From Rubrobacteraceae bacterium (GTDB taxonomy: Bacteria; Actinomycetota; Rubrobacteria; Rubrobacterales; Rubrobacteraceae): a stretch of DNA of 25,311 nt. The notes beneath the pieces are model-generated. The model saw only the letters and a program-made list of their open reading frames with translations. It searched no databases and was not told the origin of the DNA. This document shows, piece by piece, positions 14,153 to 20,885 of the stretch (positions are counted from its first letter, which is position 1; every line of letters starts with the position of its first letter). Made by a program: the position numbers and the translations under genes. Location: contig JAUJMB010000006.1 of NCBI GenBank assembly GCA_030447045.1, positions 1-25,311 of the forward strand, given 5' to 3'.

Positions 14153-14929
14153 ATGGACTTTGTGCGCGTCGAACGCGAAGAGGGCGGGGTTGCGGTCCTT
14201 ACCATCGACCGGCAGGAGAAGCTGAACGCCCTCGACCCGACGGTGGTCGAGGAGATCGGGCAGGCCCTGCTGGAGCTCGAGGCGGAGGGGCCGCGGGCCA
14301 TCATCGTGACGGGGGCGGGGGACCGGTCGTTTATAGCGGGGGCCGACATCGCGGCGATGAGCACGATGGGGCCGCTGGAGGCGAAGCGGTTCTCGGAGAT
14401 CGGGCACGCCGCCATGGCCCTCTTGGACCGGAGCCCGGTCCCCACGATAGCCGCCGTAAACGGATTTGCCCTGGGGGGCGGGTGCGAGGTCGCGATCGCG
14501 TGCGACATAAGGATCGCGGCGCAGAACGCCCTCTTCGGCTTCCCCGAGGTCGGCCTCGGCATCCTGCCCGGCATGGGCGGCACCCAGCGGCTCCCCCGCC
14601 TCATAGGCCCGGCGCTGGCCAAGGAGCTGATCTTCACCGGCAGGCGCATCGACGCCGAGGAGGCCAAGGGGATGGGCCTCGTGAACCGGGTCGTCGGCCA
14701 GGGCGAGGCGCTCCAGGCGGCCCGAGAATTGGCGGCGGAGATCTCCGCGAACGGCCCCATCGCCGTGCGCCACGCGAAGGCCGCCGCGAACCGGGCGCAG
14801 GACGTCGACCTCATAAGCGGCCTCGAGTACGAGGCCGACCAGTTCGCCCTCCTCTTCGCCAGCGAGGACGCCAGGGAGGGCATGGGCGCCTTCGTCCAGA
14901 AGCGCAAGCCCGGCTTCCAGGGCCGGTAG
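14153..14929 (+). CDS. Enoyl-CoA hydratase/isomerase family protein (crotonase)
   Basis: A 258-aa crotonase-fold enzyme. Oxyanion-hole strands are visible (RSFIAGADIAAM and GFALGGGCEVAIACD), and both glutamates used by enoyl-CoA hydratases are present: Glu112 in GGGCEVA and Glu132 in FPEVGLGILPGMGGTQRLPR. This supports true hydration of trans-2-enoyl-CoA in beta-oxidation. Start is ATG 14153 (MDFVRVE) with GGAG five bases upstream; ATG 14141 is an alternative and ATG 14090 would translate through the period-7 repeat and is unlikely. The reading frame of the next gene, a thioesterase, begins within five bases of the stop codon, so they are probably coupled. Confidence 0.93.
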   Translation: MDFVRVEREEGGVAVLTIDRQEKLNALDPTVVEEIGQALLELEAEGPRAIIVTGAGDRSFIAGADIAAMSTMGPLEAKRFSEIGHAAMALLDRSPVPTIAAVNGFALGGGCEVAIACDIRIAAQNALFGFPEVGLGILPGMGGTQRLPRLIGPALAKELIFTGRRIDAEEAKGMGLVNRVVGQGEALQAARELAAEISANGPIAVRHAKAAANRAQDVDLISGLEYEADQFALLFASEDAREGMGAFVQKRKPGFQGR

Positions 14930-14933
14930 CCCC

Positions 14934-15332
14934 ATAGTCCGCGAGACGGTTCTCCGGGTCCGCTACTCGGAGATAGACGCGCAAGGGCACGTCAACAACG
15001 CGAACTACCTCTCCTTTTTCGAGGTGGGCCGCGTCGAGTGGCTGCGCGACGCCGGCCTCTCCTACAGGGACCTCGAACGGCGCGGCTTCGGCTTCGTCGT
15101 CGTCGAGGCCCTCGTCCACTACCACAGCGCCGCCTACTTCGACGACGAGCTCGTCGTTCGCACCGAGCTCGCCGAGGCGGGCCGGGTCGCTCTGCGCTTC
15201 GGCTACGAGGTGCTCAGGGCCGATGAGCGGGTCGCGAGCGGCCACACCCGCCACGCCTGCGTCCGTCTCCCCGGCGGCAGACCGGTCAGGATGCCAGAGG
15301 AGGTGCGCGCGCTCGCCAACCACCCGGCCTGA
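14934..15332 (+). CDS. Hot-dog fold acyl-CoA thioesterase (4HBT/YbgC type) with no canonical start codon
   Basis: The frame encodes a clear 4-hydroxybenzoyl-CoA-thioesterase-like protein: VRETVLRVRYSEIDAQGHVN, NANYLSFFEVGRVEWLRDAG, then LVHYHSAAYFDDELVVRTEL and a normal end (about 132 aa). SEIDAQGHVNN is the active-site block with the catalytic Asp. Members hydrolyse acyl-CoAs to free acids. The first ATG/GTG/TTG in frame is GTG 15024, which would remove the active site. Reading upstream, no ATG, GTG or TTG occurs before the conserved region; the only ATN codon at the expected place is ATA 14934, four bases after the enoyl-CoA hydratase stop. I therefore give ATA 14934 as the provisional start. 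It may be a rare ATA start aided by coupling, a mutated ATG (dead gene) or a sequencing error. Confidence 0.75.
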   Translation: MVRETVLRVRYSEIDAQGHVNNANYLSFFEVGRVEWLRDAGLSYRDLERRGFGFVVVEALVHYHSAAYFDDELVVRTELAEAGRVALRFGYEVLRADERVASGHTRHACVRLPGGRPVRMPEEVRALANHPA

Positions 15333-15370
15333 TGGCCGAGGCCTCCCGCCTGAGGCGTCGCGGGCTCTGC

Positions 15371-15376
15371 TAGACT
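15371..15376 (+). promoter_or_regulatory. -10 hexamer TAGACT giving a leaderless mRNA for the 'phosphatase'-like gene
   Basis: TAGACT ends eight bases before the ATG at 15385, and no Shine-Dalgarno is present. Transcription should start on or next to the start codon. Confidence 0.55.
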
Positions 15377-15384
15377 CGGTCGCT

Positions 15385-16143
15385 ATGACGCTTCGGATCG
15401 ACGAGCACGCGCAGAGGCTCCTCGCGGCCACCGTGGCCGGGGGCAACACCTCCCACGGCGCGGAGAACAACCTGCGCAAGATCCGGCTCATGACCGAGGC
15501 CGACCCCAACAACACGTACGGGATGGAAGACCTGCTGCGGGACGTGACCTTCGAGGAGGCCTACGAGGCCGTCTCCCGCCAGCTCGGCAACCCCCCGGAC
15601 AGCGAGGAGACGCCGGGACGGGGGCGTATAGACCCGGCCCGCACGGCCGAGGAGCTCTTGAAGGCCGGCCGCCGCATCCGCGCCGTCGCCGGAGCCGGGG
15701 GCCGCCTCGTCCTCGCGACCGGGCACCCCGGGGCCATGCTGATGTACTACCTCGGGGTCGCGCGCTGGGCCGAAGAGCTGGGCGGCGAAGTGCTCACCGT
15801 GGAGACGCCGGGGCGCTACGGCGACCGGGGAGCCTGGCTCGACTGGGTGGGGCCCGTGGGCGTGCTTGGAAACCGGGCGAGCCTCTGGCACACCCACAGC
15901 CCCGAGCCCATGCGAAACGTCCTGCGGGAGGCCGAAGGAGTGGACCTCGTCGTCGCCGACCACGGCTTCGCGGGTGCGGCCGTGGCGGCCGGCGTGCCGA
16001 CGGTGGCGGTGATGGACACCAACGACCCCGCCTTCGCGGTGGCGGTCGGGCGCGGGGCCGACCTGACGGCCGTGCCCATGGACGACAACCGCCCGCCCAA
16101 CTCCTACGCCGCGGCCCTGGAGGTGCTCGAGAAGGGGTTTTAG
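15385..16143 (+). CDS. Actinobacterial 'phosphatase'-annotated family protein of unknown function
   Basis: A 252-aa soluble protein. From memory it resembles a conserved actinobacterial family usually labelled 'phosphatase' without experimental proof. Shared blocks are an N-terminal ENNLRKIRLM, then LVLATGHPGAML, LWHTHSPEPMRNVL, VDLVVADHGFAGAAVAAGVP, VAVMDTNDPAFAVA and VPMDDNRPPNSY. The repeated His/Asp motifs (TGHPG, HTHS, DHG, DTND) look like a metal or phosphate site. Start ATG 15385 follows a TAGACT box at leaderless spacing; an in-frame ATG at 15223 lies inside the thioesterase gene and is unlikely. The gene stands alone: it has its own promoter, and a regulatory scar follows it. Confidence 0.7.
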   Translation: MTLRIDEHAQRLLAATVAGGNTSHGAENNLRKIRLMTEADPNNTYGMEDLLRDVTFEEAYEAVSRQLGNPPDSEETPGRGRIDPARTAEELLKAGRRIRAVAGAGGRLVLATGHPGAMLMYYLGVARWAEELGGEVLTVETPGRYGDRGAWLDWVGPVGVLGNRASLWHTHSPEPMRNVLREAEGVDLVVADHGFAGAAVAAGVPTVAVMDTNDPAFAVAVGRGADLTAVPMDDNRPPNSYAAALEVLEKGF

Positions 16144-16173
16144 CGGGGCGTCCCGGTATCTTCAGGCGCCAAG

Positions 16174-16200
16174 TGTCACAACCGCGTCGCGCCTTTCGTC
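16174..16200 (+). promoter_or_regulatory. ECF41-type sigma factor promoter (TGTCACA - 16 bp - CGTC)
   Basis: TGTCACA at 16174-16180 and CGTC at 16197-16200 are separated by exactly 16 bp. This is the conserved promoter recognised by ECF41 extracytoplasmic sigma factors, which normally drive their own gene or an adjacent carboxymuconolactone-decarboxylase/oxidoreductase gene. No ECF41 sigma gene or such partner is present in the window. The nearest possible starts downstream are a 35-codon ORF (GTG 16232) and the DUF2867 pseudogene (16441). Confidence 0.7.
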
Positions 16201-16226
16201 TTATCCCTAGAGGGCGAAGAAAGGCG
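16190..16226. repeat. 8-bp inverted repeat overlapping the ECF41-type -10
   Basis: CGCCTTTC (16190-16197) and GAAAGGCG (16219-16226) are exact inverse complements, with a small CCC-TAGA-GGG dyad inside. The left arm runs into the CGTC element, so it would not be fully transcribed from that promoter. It could be a terminator for the upstream gene or a protein site. Confidence 0.4.
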
Positions 16227-16231
16227 GAGCC

Positions 16232-16339
16232 GTGAGGGCAGGAGGGCGACCCGGCGACGGGACATACGATCAACACCCGAACTCGCCGTCATGGGCATCG
16301 GTCGATCTCCGGCGCCCGCGCTACGAGGCGCGCGGGTGA
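16232..16339 (+). other. 35-codon ORF behind the ECF41-type promoter, unrecognised
   Basis: GTG 16232 follows AAAGGCGGAG and lies about 25 bp after the expected transcription start. The product (MRAGGRPGDGTYDQHPNSPS and onward) matches no family I know, and other frames give nothing clear. It may be a stump of the gene that the ECF41-type promoter once served. Confidence 0.2.
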
Positions 16340-16375
16340 GGGACATCGCCCACCTCTGTCGCGTTCCCCGCGGGC

Positions 16376-16404
16376 TTGACGCCGCCTAGGACGGTGCCTA
16401 ACCT
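16376..16404 (+). promoter_or_regulatory. Sigma-70-like promoter TTGACG - 17 bp - TAACCT for the DUF2867 gene
   Basis: TTGACG (16376-16381) and TAACCT (16399-16404) are separated by 17 bp. Transcription would start near 16411, about 30 bases before the ATG at 16441. It is the only promoter in the window where I see both boxes. Confidence 0.55.
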
Positions 16405-16434
16405 CCATCTGTACGCTAGCGTTTGGATGGAGGT
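16401..16434. promoter_or_regulatory. 34-bp dyad spanning the -10, start site and Shine-Dalgarno of the DUF2867 gene
   Basis: Outer arms ACCTCCATC (16401-16409) and GATGGAGGT (16426-16434) are exact inverse complements; the centre ACGCTAGCGT (16413-16422) is a perfect palindrome. Over the whole element 14 of 17 pairs match. Because the left arm covers the -10 box, an operator for a dimeric regulator is more likely than an RNA hairpin; a longer transcript, however, would fold the GGAGGT RBS into the stem. Confidence 0.6.
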
Positions 16435-16440
16435 CCACGA

Positions 16441-17032
16441 ATGAGGCTCCCCAACACCGCGCACGCCTCCCGGCCCTGGCGCATCGACGAGATCGCCCGC
16501 GGCTTCCGGCTCGAGGACGTGTGGGCGCTGCCGACGCCGGGCGGCCCGGACGACTTCCCTCGGCTGGTGCACCAGATCGCCTCGGCCGACCCGTCACGGG
16601 GCCCCTCCCGCGCCGCCCGCGCGCTCTGGGCGATCCGGTGGAAGGTCGGGGAACTGCTCGGTTGGGACGGCCCGGACGCCGGCCTCGGCTCCAGGGTGTC
16701 GACGCTCCGCGACCGATTGCCGGCCGATCTGCGCGACGCCCCACCCGGCCCGGACTTTGCCGCGCTCCCTTTCACCTCGCTGTACCTGACCGACGACGAG
16801 TGGGCGGCGGAGATCGCCAACCGGACCGTGCACGGGGTCATGCACGTCGGCTGGGTCCGCGGACCAGGCGGGCGGCTTCCGCGGCCAGATGGCCGTGTTG
16901 GTGAAGCCAAACGGGCTGCTCGGGACAGCCTACATGGCCGCGATCGGGCCGTTCCGGCACCTGATCGTCTACCCGCCGATCATGCGACAGATCGGGCGGG
17001 AGTGGCGCGAACCGACTCCTGAACCCCGTTAG
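16441..17032 (+). pseudogene. DUF2867 family protein, disrupted by a single frameshift
   Basis: ATG 16441 has TGGAGGT six bases upstream and opens a frame that reads well to NRTVHGVMHVGWVRG. Near 16860-16865 the frame must shift by one base: the continuation GGFRGQMAVLVKPNGLLGTA and then AAIGPFRHLIVYPPIMRQIG lies in the next frame and ends at TAG 17030-17032. Both halves fit the DUF2867 family (function unknown), which normally ends with exactly this VLVKPNG...FRHLIVYP...REW block. One extra G in CGCGGACC is the simplest cause. Without repair the original frame runs to 17022 with a nonsense tail. It may be a real pseudogene or a sequencing error; strong promoter and operator elements in front argue that it was functional until recently. 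Confidence 0.8.
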
Positions 17033-17050
17033 GCCGTCATGCGCCAGCGA

Positions 17051-17392
17051 TGTCAGGCAATATCGGGATCAACCCTACGTCTAGAGAGTTTTCGCGTACG
17101 GGAAGAGGACCTCTTGCAGGGCCTGCGGCCGGCGCGGTCCGTGAGCAGCGCACTCCTCCAGCTTGAGGGCCTTGAGCCACCCGCCTCCCACGACCTCCTG
17201 CAGCCCGAACAGCCTAGCCTGCGGCCGGTTTCGTCGGTGGGAGATTTCGAACAGGGTCGGGTCGCCCACGTCCCTTAGCTTGCCCGAGCCCGGGCGGGGA
17301 TCCACCTCGTAGCGGGAGAGCGTTTCGCCCGCGTGCCACAGCATGAGGCTCTTCTCCCGCAGCCAGAGGGCGGCGGCCTCGTGGCCTGCCAT
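17051..17392 (-). mobile_element. Insertion sequence remnant: 3' end of transposase gene plus terminal end
   Basis: The piece starts at 17051 with TGTCAGGCAATATCGGG, which looks like an IS terminal inverted repeat. Thirty bases further in lies the stop codon (17081-17083) of a minus-strand frame running back to 17392. That 103-aa frame (LWHAGETLSRYEVDP, GKLRDVGDPTLFEISH, GWLKALKLEE, RPQALQEVLFPY) has the small beta-barrel look of the C-terminal region of Mu/IS481-like DDE transposases, as I recall them. The catalytic core and the other IS end are missing: a stop codon lies just upstream of 17392. It marks an old insertion at the end of the broken DUF2867 gene. The family label is tentative. 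Confidence 0.5.
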
Positions 17393-17445
17393 GAGCTAGG
17401 CGATCATCCTGCGGTAGGGGGACGCTCGGACGCGTACGGTCTCCC

Positions 17446-19860
17446 TCAAAGGTTGCGGGCCGCGTCCCGGTCGCCCGCCTCGCCCGGCCCCGTGGGACCC
17501 GGCACGGGCTCCTCGTCCCTCTCCAGGGCGTAGGCGACGGCCTCCTCGGTGGTCATCGACCGTCCCTCGGCCCACGCCTCCTCCCACGTCCGCCGGTCGA
17601 GGCTCCCGCGGGCGGAGGCCAGCTGCCGGTCATTAAAGGAGCGGTCGGTGGCGTGGGGGTAGGCTATCACCTCGATCCCTTCCAGGATGGCCTCGGCCGC
17701 GCCCCACAGGCGCGCGGCCCGCTCCGGGGCGTCCTCGGCGGCGGCGAGGGTCGCCAGCCCCTCCAGGTAGTAGGCGACGTTGGTGCCGTCCCCGACCTCG
17801 GCCGAGAAGAGCAGGCCCTCCCCGAAGAGCTCCCCGGCGAGCGTGTAGTCGCCGTCGGCCCTGGCTATCGTCGCCAGCGTCGGTAGGGCCACGGAGACGG
17901 CCTCCCTCGCCCCTATCTCCCGGCCTAAAGAAAGCGAACGTTCGGCCAGCCGGCGGGCTCGCCCGCGGTCCCCCATGCCCAAGGCCACCGTCGCCGAGAA
18001 GCCGAACATCGCGGCGGCGGGCCACTTGTCTCCCATCTCCAGCCTGCGAACCCCGGACTCCTCCATCATGGAGAGCCCCTCAGCGTACCGCCCCTGGCCG
18101 ACGGCGATAAGGCCGGCGGTGCCCATAGCGTAGTAGAAGCCCACCTCGTCGCCTAAAGACCGGTAGATCTCCATGCTCTCGTCGTTCATCGCCCGCACGC
18201 CGTCGAAGTCGCTAGTGGCCTGGCCCAGGGTGGCGGCGACGAACAGCAGCGGCGCCCGGGTGGAGGCCGGCATCCCCGGATCCCTGGCCAGCGCCTCCTC
18301 GGCCCAGCGGCGCCCCTCGCTTATGTGACCGCTCAACCACCAGTACGTCCACGACGTCCACGCCGCGCGCGCGACCTCTTCGCCCCCCCCGTTCCGTACG
18401 GCCCACGAGAGGGCGGCCCTCAGGTTGTCCAGCTCGGTCTCCAGGCGCCCGAGCCAGATCGCCTGCTCGCTGCCCCTCAGCTCCGGCCCAGCCCGCTCGG
18501 CGAGCGCCAGGTAGTATCGGGCGTGCCGCCCCCTGGTCTCCTGGTCGCCCCCCTCTTCGAGTTTCTCGAGCGCGTACTGACGGACCGGCTCGAGCATCCC
18601 GTAGCGCACCCCGCCCCCGTCGGCGTCAGGGCCGGCCGTTACGAGGGACTGCTCCACCAGGCCTTCGAGAAGGTAGATCACGTCCTCCGCCGGCACGCCC
18701 CCGGACGCCCCGACGGCCTCGGCCGCCTCCAGCGTGAACCCCCCGGCGAACACGGAGAGCCGCGCGAAGAGCTCCCGCTGCGTCCCGTCGAGCAGGTCGT
18801 GGCTCCAGTCCAGCGCCGCCCTCATCGTCCGCTGGCGCTCGGGCAGGTCCCGGGCCCAGCCCGCCGAGAGCGCCCGGTCCAGGCGCGAGAGCAGCGTCGC
18901 CGGGTCGAGGAACCTCACCTTGGCCGCGGCGAGCTCGAGCGCGAGCGGCAGCCCGTCGAGCCTCCAGCAGATGGCCGCCACGGCACCTGAGTTCTGGGGG
19001 GTGAGGGAGAAGTTGGGGGAGGCGGCCGTTGCCCGCTCGACGAAGAGGCGCCCGGAGGGGGCGTCGATGACCTGTTCGGGCGCGGGCGAGAGGGTCGAGG
19101 CCGGCAGCGCCAGGGGCCCGACGGGGTACTCCTGCTCCCCGCGCACGCGCAGGGGCGCCCGGCTGGTCACGAACACGCAGAGGCCGGGGCGGTCCTCGAT
19201 CAGGTCTGCCACCTCGGGCGCGACCCCGAGCAGGTGCTCGAGGTTATCCAGCACGAGCAGGAACTTCTTGTCCTTCAGGAAGACGCGGATGGCCTCGCGC
19301 GGCGTCCGGTGCTCGGCCTCCCGCAGGCCGAGGGACTGCGCGATTGTCGGCAGGACGAGCGCCGGGTCCCCGAGGGAGGCCAGCGCCACGAAGACGACGC
19401 CGTCAGGGAAATGGCCCGCGACCTCCCTGGCCGCCTGCAGGGCGAGGCGGGTCTTGCCGACCCCGCCGGTGCCGGTGAGCGTGAGCAACCTCACCCCGCG
19501 GTCCTTGAGGAACAGCCCGATCTCCTCCAGCTCCTGCTCGCGGCCCACGAGCGGGGTGCGCGGCCCGGGGAGCGTGGGCTCCGGGACAGAGGCGGGGACC
19601 GCCGCGGAGGAGACGGGCGTCTCGGCGCCCCGGCGCGGGATCGCGGCCTGGAGAGCCCCGCGCTCCCCCTCGCCCAACCCGAGGGCGTCCGAGAGGGAGC
19701 GGACGGTGTGGGGGTAGGGGCGCCTGCGCTCGCCGCGCTCCAGGGCGCTGACGGCCTTGGCGGTGAGCCCCGCCCTCTGGGCCAGCTCCTCCTGCGTGAG
19801 CCCCGCGGCCTCCCTCAGCCGCCTGAGCCGCTCGGCAAACGGGGCCTCTTCTCCGGGCAT
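17446..19860 (-). CDS. XRE HTH - NTPase (NB-ARC/STAND-like) - TPR transcriptional regulator
   Basis: An 804-aa regulator. Residues about 8-65 form an XRE-type helix-turn-helix (RLRRLREAAGLTQEELAQRA, then GLTAKAVSALERGERRRPYP). A proline-rich linker leads to the NTPase: TPLVGREQELEEIG, Walker A GTGGVGKT (130-137), Walker B FLLVLDNLE (about 200-208), VTSRAPLRVRGEQEYPVGPL and GLPLALELAAAK. The C-terminal half is helical with repeated TPR-like pairs (for example ARYYLALAERAG, SMEIYRSLGDEVGFYYAMG, ARLWGAAEAILEG). STAND proteins of this kind switch on by ATP/ligand-driven assembly and usually activate transcription. Start ATG 19860 is set by AGGAGGT ten bases upstream; a longer frame reaches 19947 but crosses the predicted promoter. 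It reads away from the cupin operon. Its promoter carries a G-rich site also found near the following operons. Confidence 0.88.
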   Translation of the reverse strand: MPGEEAPFAERLRRLREAAGLTQEELAQRAGLTAKAVSALERGERRRPYPHTVRSLSDALGLGEGERGALQAAIPRRGAETPVSSAAVPASVPEPTLPGPRTPLVGREQELEEIGLFLKDRGVRLLTLTGTGGVGKTRLALQAAREVAGHFPDGVVFVALASLGDPALVLPTIAQSLGLREAEHRTPREAIRVFLKDKKFLLVLDNLEHLLGVAPEVADLIEDRPGLCVFVTSRAPLRVRGEQEYPVGPLALPASTLSPAPEQVIDAPSGRLFVERATAASPNFSLTPQNSGAVAAICWRLDGLPLALELAAAKVRFLDPATLLSRLDRALSAGWARDLPERQRTMRAALDWSHDLLDGTQRELFARLSVFAGGFTLEAAEAVGASGGVPAEDVIYLLEGLVEQSLVTAGPDADGGGVRYGMLEPVRQYALEKLEEGGDQETRGRHARYYLALAERAGPELRGSEQAIWLGRLETELDNLRAALSWAVRNGGGEEVARAAWTSWTYWWLSGHISEGRRWAEEALARDPGMPASTRAPLLFVAATLGQATSDFDGVRAMNDESMEIYRSLGDEVGFYYAMGTAGLIAVGQGRYAEGLSMMEESGVRRLEMGDKWPAAAMFGFSATVALGMGDRGRARRLAERSLSLGREIGAREAVSVALPTLATIARADGDYTLAGELFGEGLLFSAEVGDGTNVAYYLEGLATLAAAEDAPERAARLWGAAEAILEGIEVIAYPHATDRSFNDRQLASARGSLDRRTWEEAWAEGRSMTTEEAVAYALERDEEPVPGPTGPGEAGDRDAARNL

Positions 19861-19910
19861 GTGGGGGAAACCTCCTGGCGATCTCTGTCGGCATCGCGTC
19901 GCATCGGGGC

Positions 19911-19946
19911 AGGTTAACAGACCGCCGAACGGCGGCACCTCCCCCA
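19911..19946 (-). promoter_or_regulatory. Predicted promoter of the STAND-type regulator with G-rich site
   Basis: On the minus strand TAACCT (19916-19911) is a -10-like box; 17 bp upstream the -35 position coincides with TGGGGGAGGTG (19946-19936). That 11-mer is identical to the core of the site at 24932-24942. A CCGCCG-AA-CGGCGG dyad (19922-19935) lies between them. An activator or autoregulator site replacing the -35 is plausible. Confidence 0.4.
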
Positions 19947-20021
19947 AATGGGCTAATTAAGCGGTCTCCGCCGCGGCAGACGCGCAGGACCGGACGGCCC
20001 ACCACCGTCGTCCCCGCCGAA

Positions 20022-20079
20022 CTGTGGGGGTGGCGTGGGGGCAGTGTGGATGGCCCGCCCGTGGGCGGGGCGGCAGACT
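20022..20079 (+). promoter_or_regulatory. 58-bp upstream block, copy 1 (before the 60-aa protein/cupin operon)
   Basis: Aligned without gaps to 21217-21274. The core GTGGGGGCAGTGTGGATGG differs from copy 2 at one base; both end in GCGGCAGACT, and the first 17 bases match the dispersed site CCGTGGGGGAGGTGTGG at 14 positions. The block ends 37 bp before the ATG at 20117. CAGACT at its end could serve as a -10; no -35 consensus exists, which fits activator dependence. Confidence 0.6.
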
Positions 20080-20116
20080 AACGGCCAGAGAGCCATTCGA
20101 CGAGAGGAGAGGCGCG

Positions 20117-20299
20117 ATGTTCACGGCACTGGATTCCACCCTGGCGTACGGGCGGCGCGAAGAGATGGCGCGAGAGGTCAACTCGGGACGCCTCGATACC
20201 GGGTCGCGGGCCGCGCGGGGAGGCCGCCGCAGACGATGGTCCCTCCGGCTGCTCCGGGCCCCGTCGGCCGTGGAGGCGGCGGGGGCGAACAGCGCCTAG
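20117..20299 (+). CDS. Small basic protein (60 aa), hypothetical
   Basis: ATG 20117 is preceded by GAGAGGAGAGG and opens a 60-aa frame beginning MFTALDSTLAYGRREEMARE and ending in a basic, Arg-rich segment (GGRRRRWSLRLLRAP). Small proteins with a similar N-terminal helix (about 'SxLAYxRRxEMxRE') occur in actinobacteria and Chloroflexi as I recall, but I know no function. No signal peptide or membrane helix is evident; the helix plus basic tail could bind nucleic acid or membrane. It lies directly behind the shared 58-bp promoter block and 76 bp before the cupin gene, with which it is probably co-transcribed. Confidence 0.6.
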   Translation: MFTALDSTLAYGRREEMAREVNSGRLDTGSRAARGGRRRRWSLRLLRAPSAVEAAGANSA

Positions 20300-20375
20300 A
20301 AGACAGACGGTACCGCCCGATACGGCCCCTCGGGCGCCGCGGGCAGGGACTTGAAGGGCGGGAAAAGGAGAGACG

Positions 20376-20885
20376 GTGGAGGCAAGGGCGAACACGCAGA
20401 GAACGGGCGCCGCTTACGTCGGGCCCGGCGAGGGACGGGCGGTGTGGGTGCTTGGCGGACAACTCCTGACCTACAAGGTCACGGCGGAGCAGACGGGCGG
20501 CGCGTACTCGCTCTTCGAGGGGACGGTGCCGCCAGGGGGCGGCGCGCCGGCCCACATCCACCACAGGGAGGACGAGAGTTTCTACGTGATCGAGGGTGAG
20601 TTCGAGTTCTCGCGGGACGGCGAGACCATAAGGGCTGGGGCAGGCTCCCTCGTCTACGTGCCGAGGGGCACCCTGCACGCCTTCGAGAACGTGGGCGAGA
20701 ACGCCGGCACGCTCCTCCTGAGCCAGACCCCCGGAGGCCTGCACGAGCGCTTCTTCGAGGAGGTCGGCGAGGAGGCCACCGACAGGGCCAGGCCGCCGGT
20801 CCCCGCGGGCCCGCCGGACCTCCCGGCCCTCGTGGCCGCCGCGGCCAGGTACGGCACCGAGGTACCCACCCCGCCCGTCACCTAG
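20376..20885 (+). CDS. Cupin domain protein (quercetin dioxygenase-like)
   Basis: A 169-aa single-domain cupin. Motif 1 is PGGGAPAHIHHREDESFYVI (metal ligands His60, His62 and Glu67, followed by EGEF), and motif 2 is GSLVYVPRGTLHAFEN (His101). All four usual metal ligands are therefore present and an iron, manganese or nickel site is expected. Proteins of this form include quercetin 2,3-dioxygenases and many sugar- or ligand-sensing cupins; the substrate is not evident. Start is GTG 20376 with AAAAGGAGA six bases upstream. The C-terminal 35 residues (about 130-165) are a Pro/Ala-rich tail outside the cupin. It is the second gene behind the shared promoter block. Confidence 0.88.
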   Translation: MEARANTQRTGAAYVGPGEGRAVWVLGGQLLTYKVTAEQTGGAYSLFEGTVPPGGGAPAHIHHREDESFYVIEGEFEFSRDGETIRAGAGSLVYVPRGTLHAFENVGENAGTLLLSQTPGGLHERFFEEVGEEATDRARPPVPAGPPDLPALVAAAARYGTEVPTPPVT

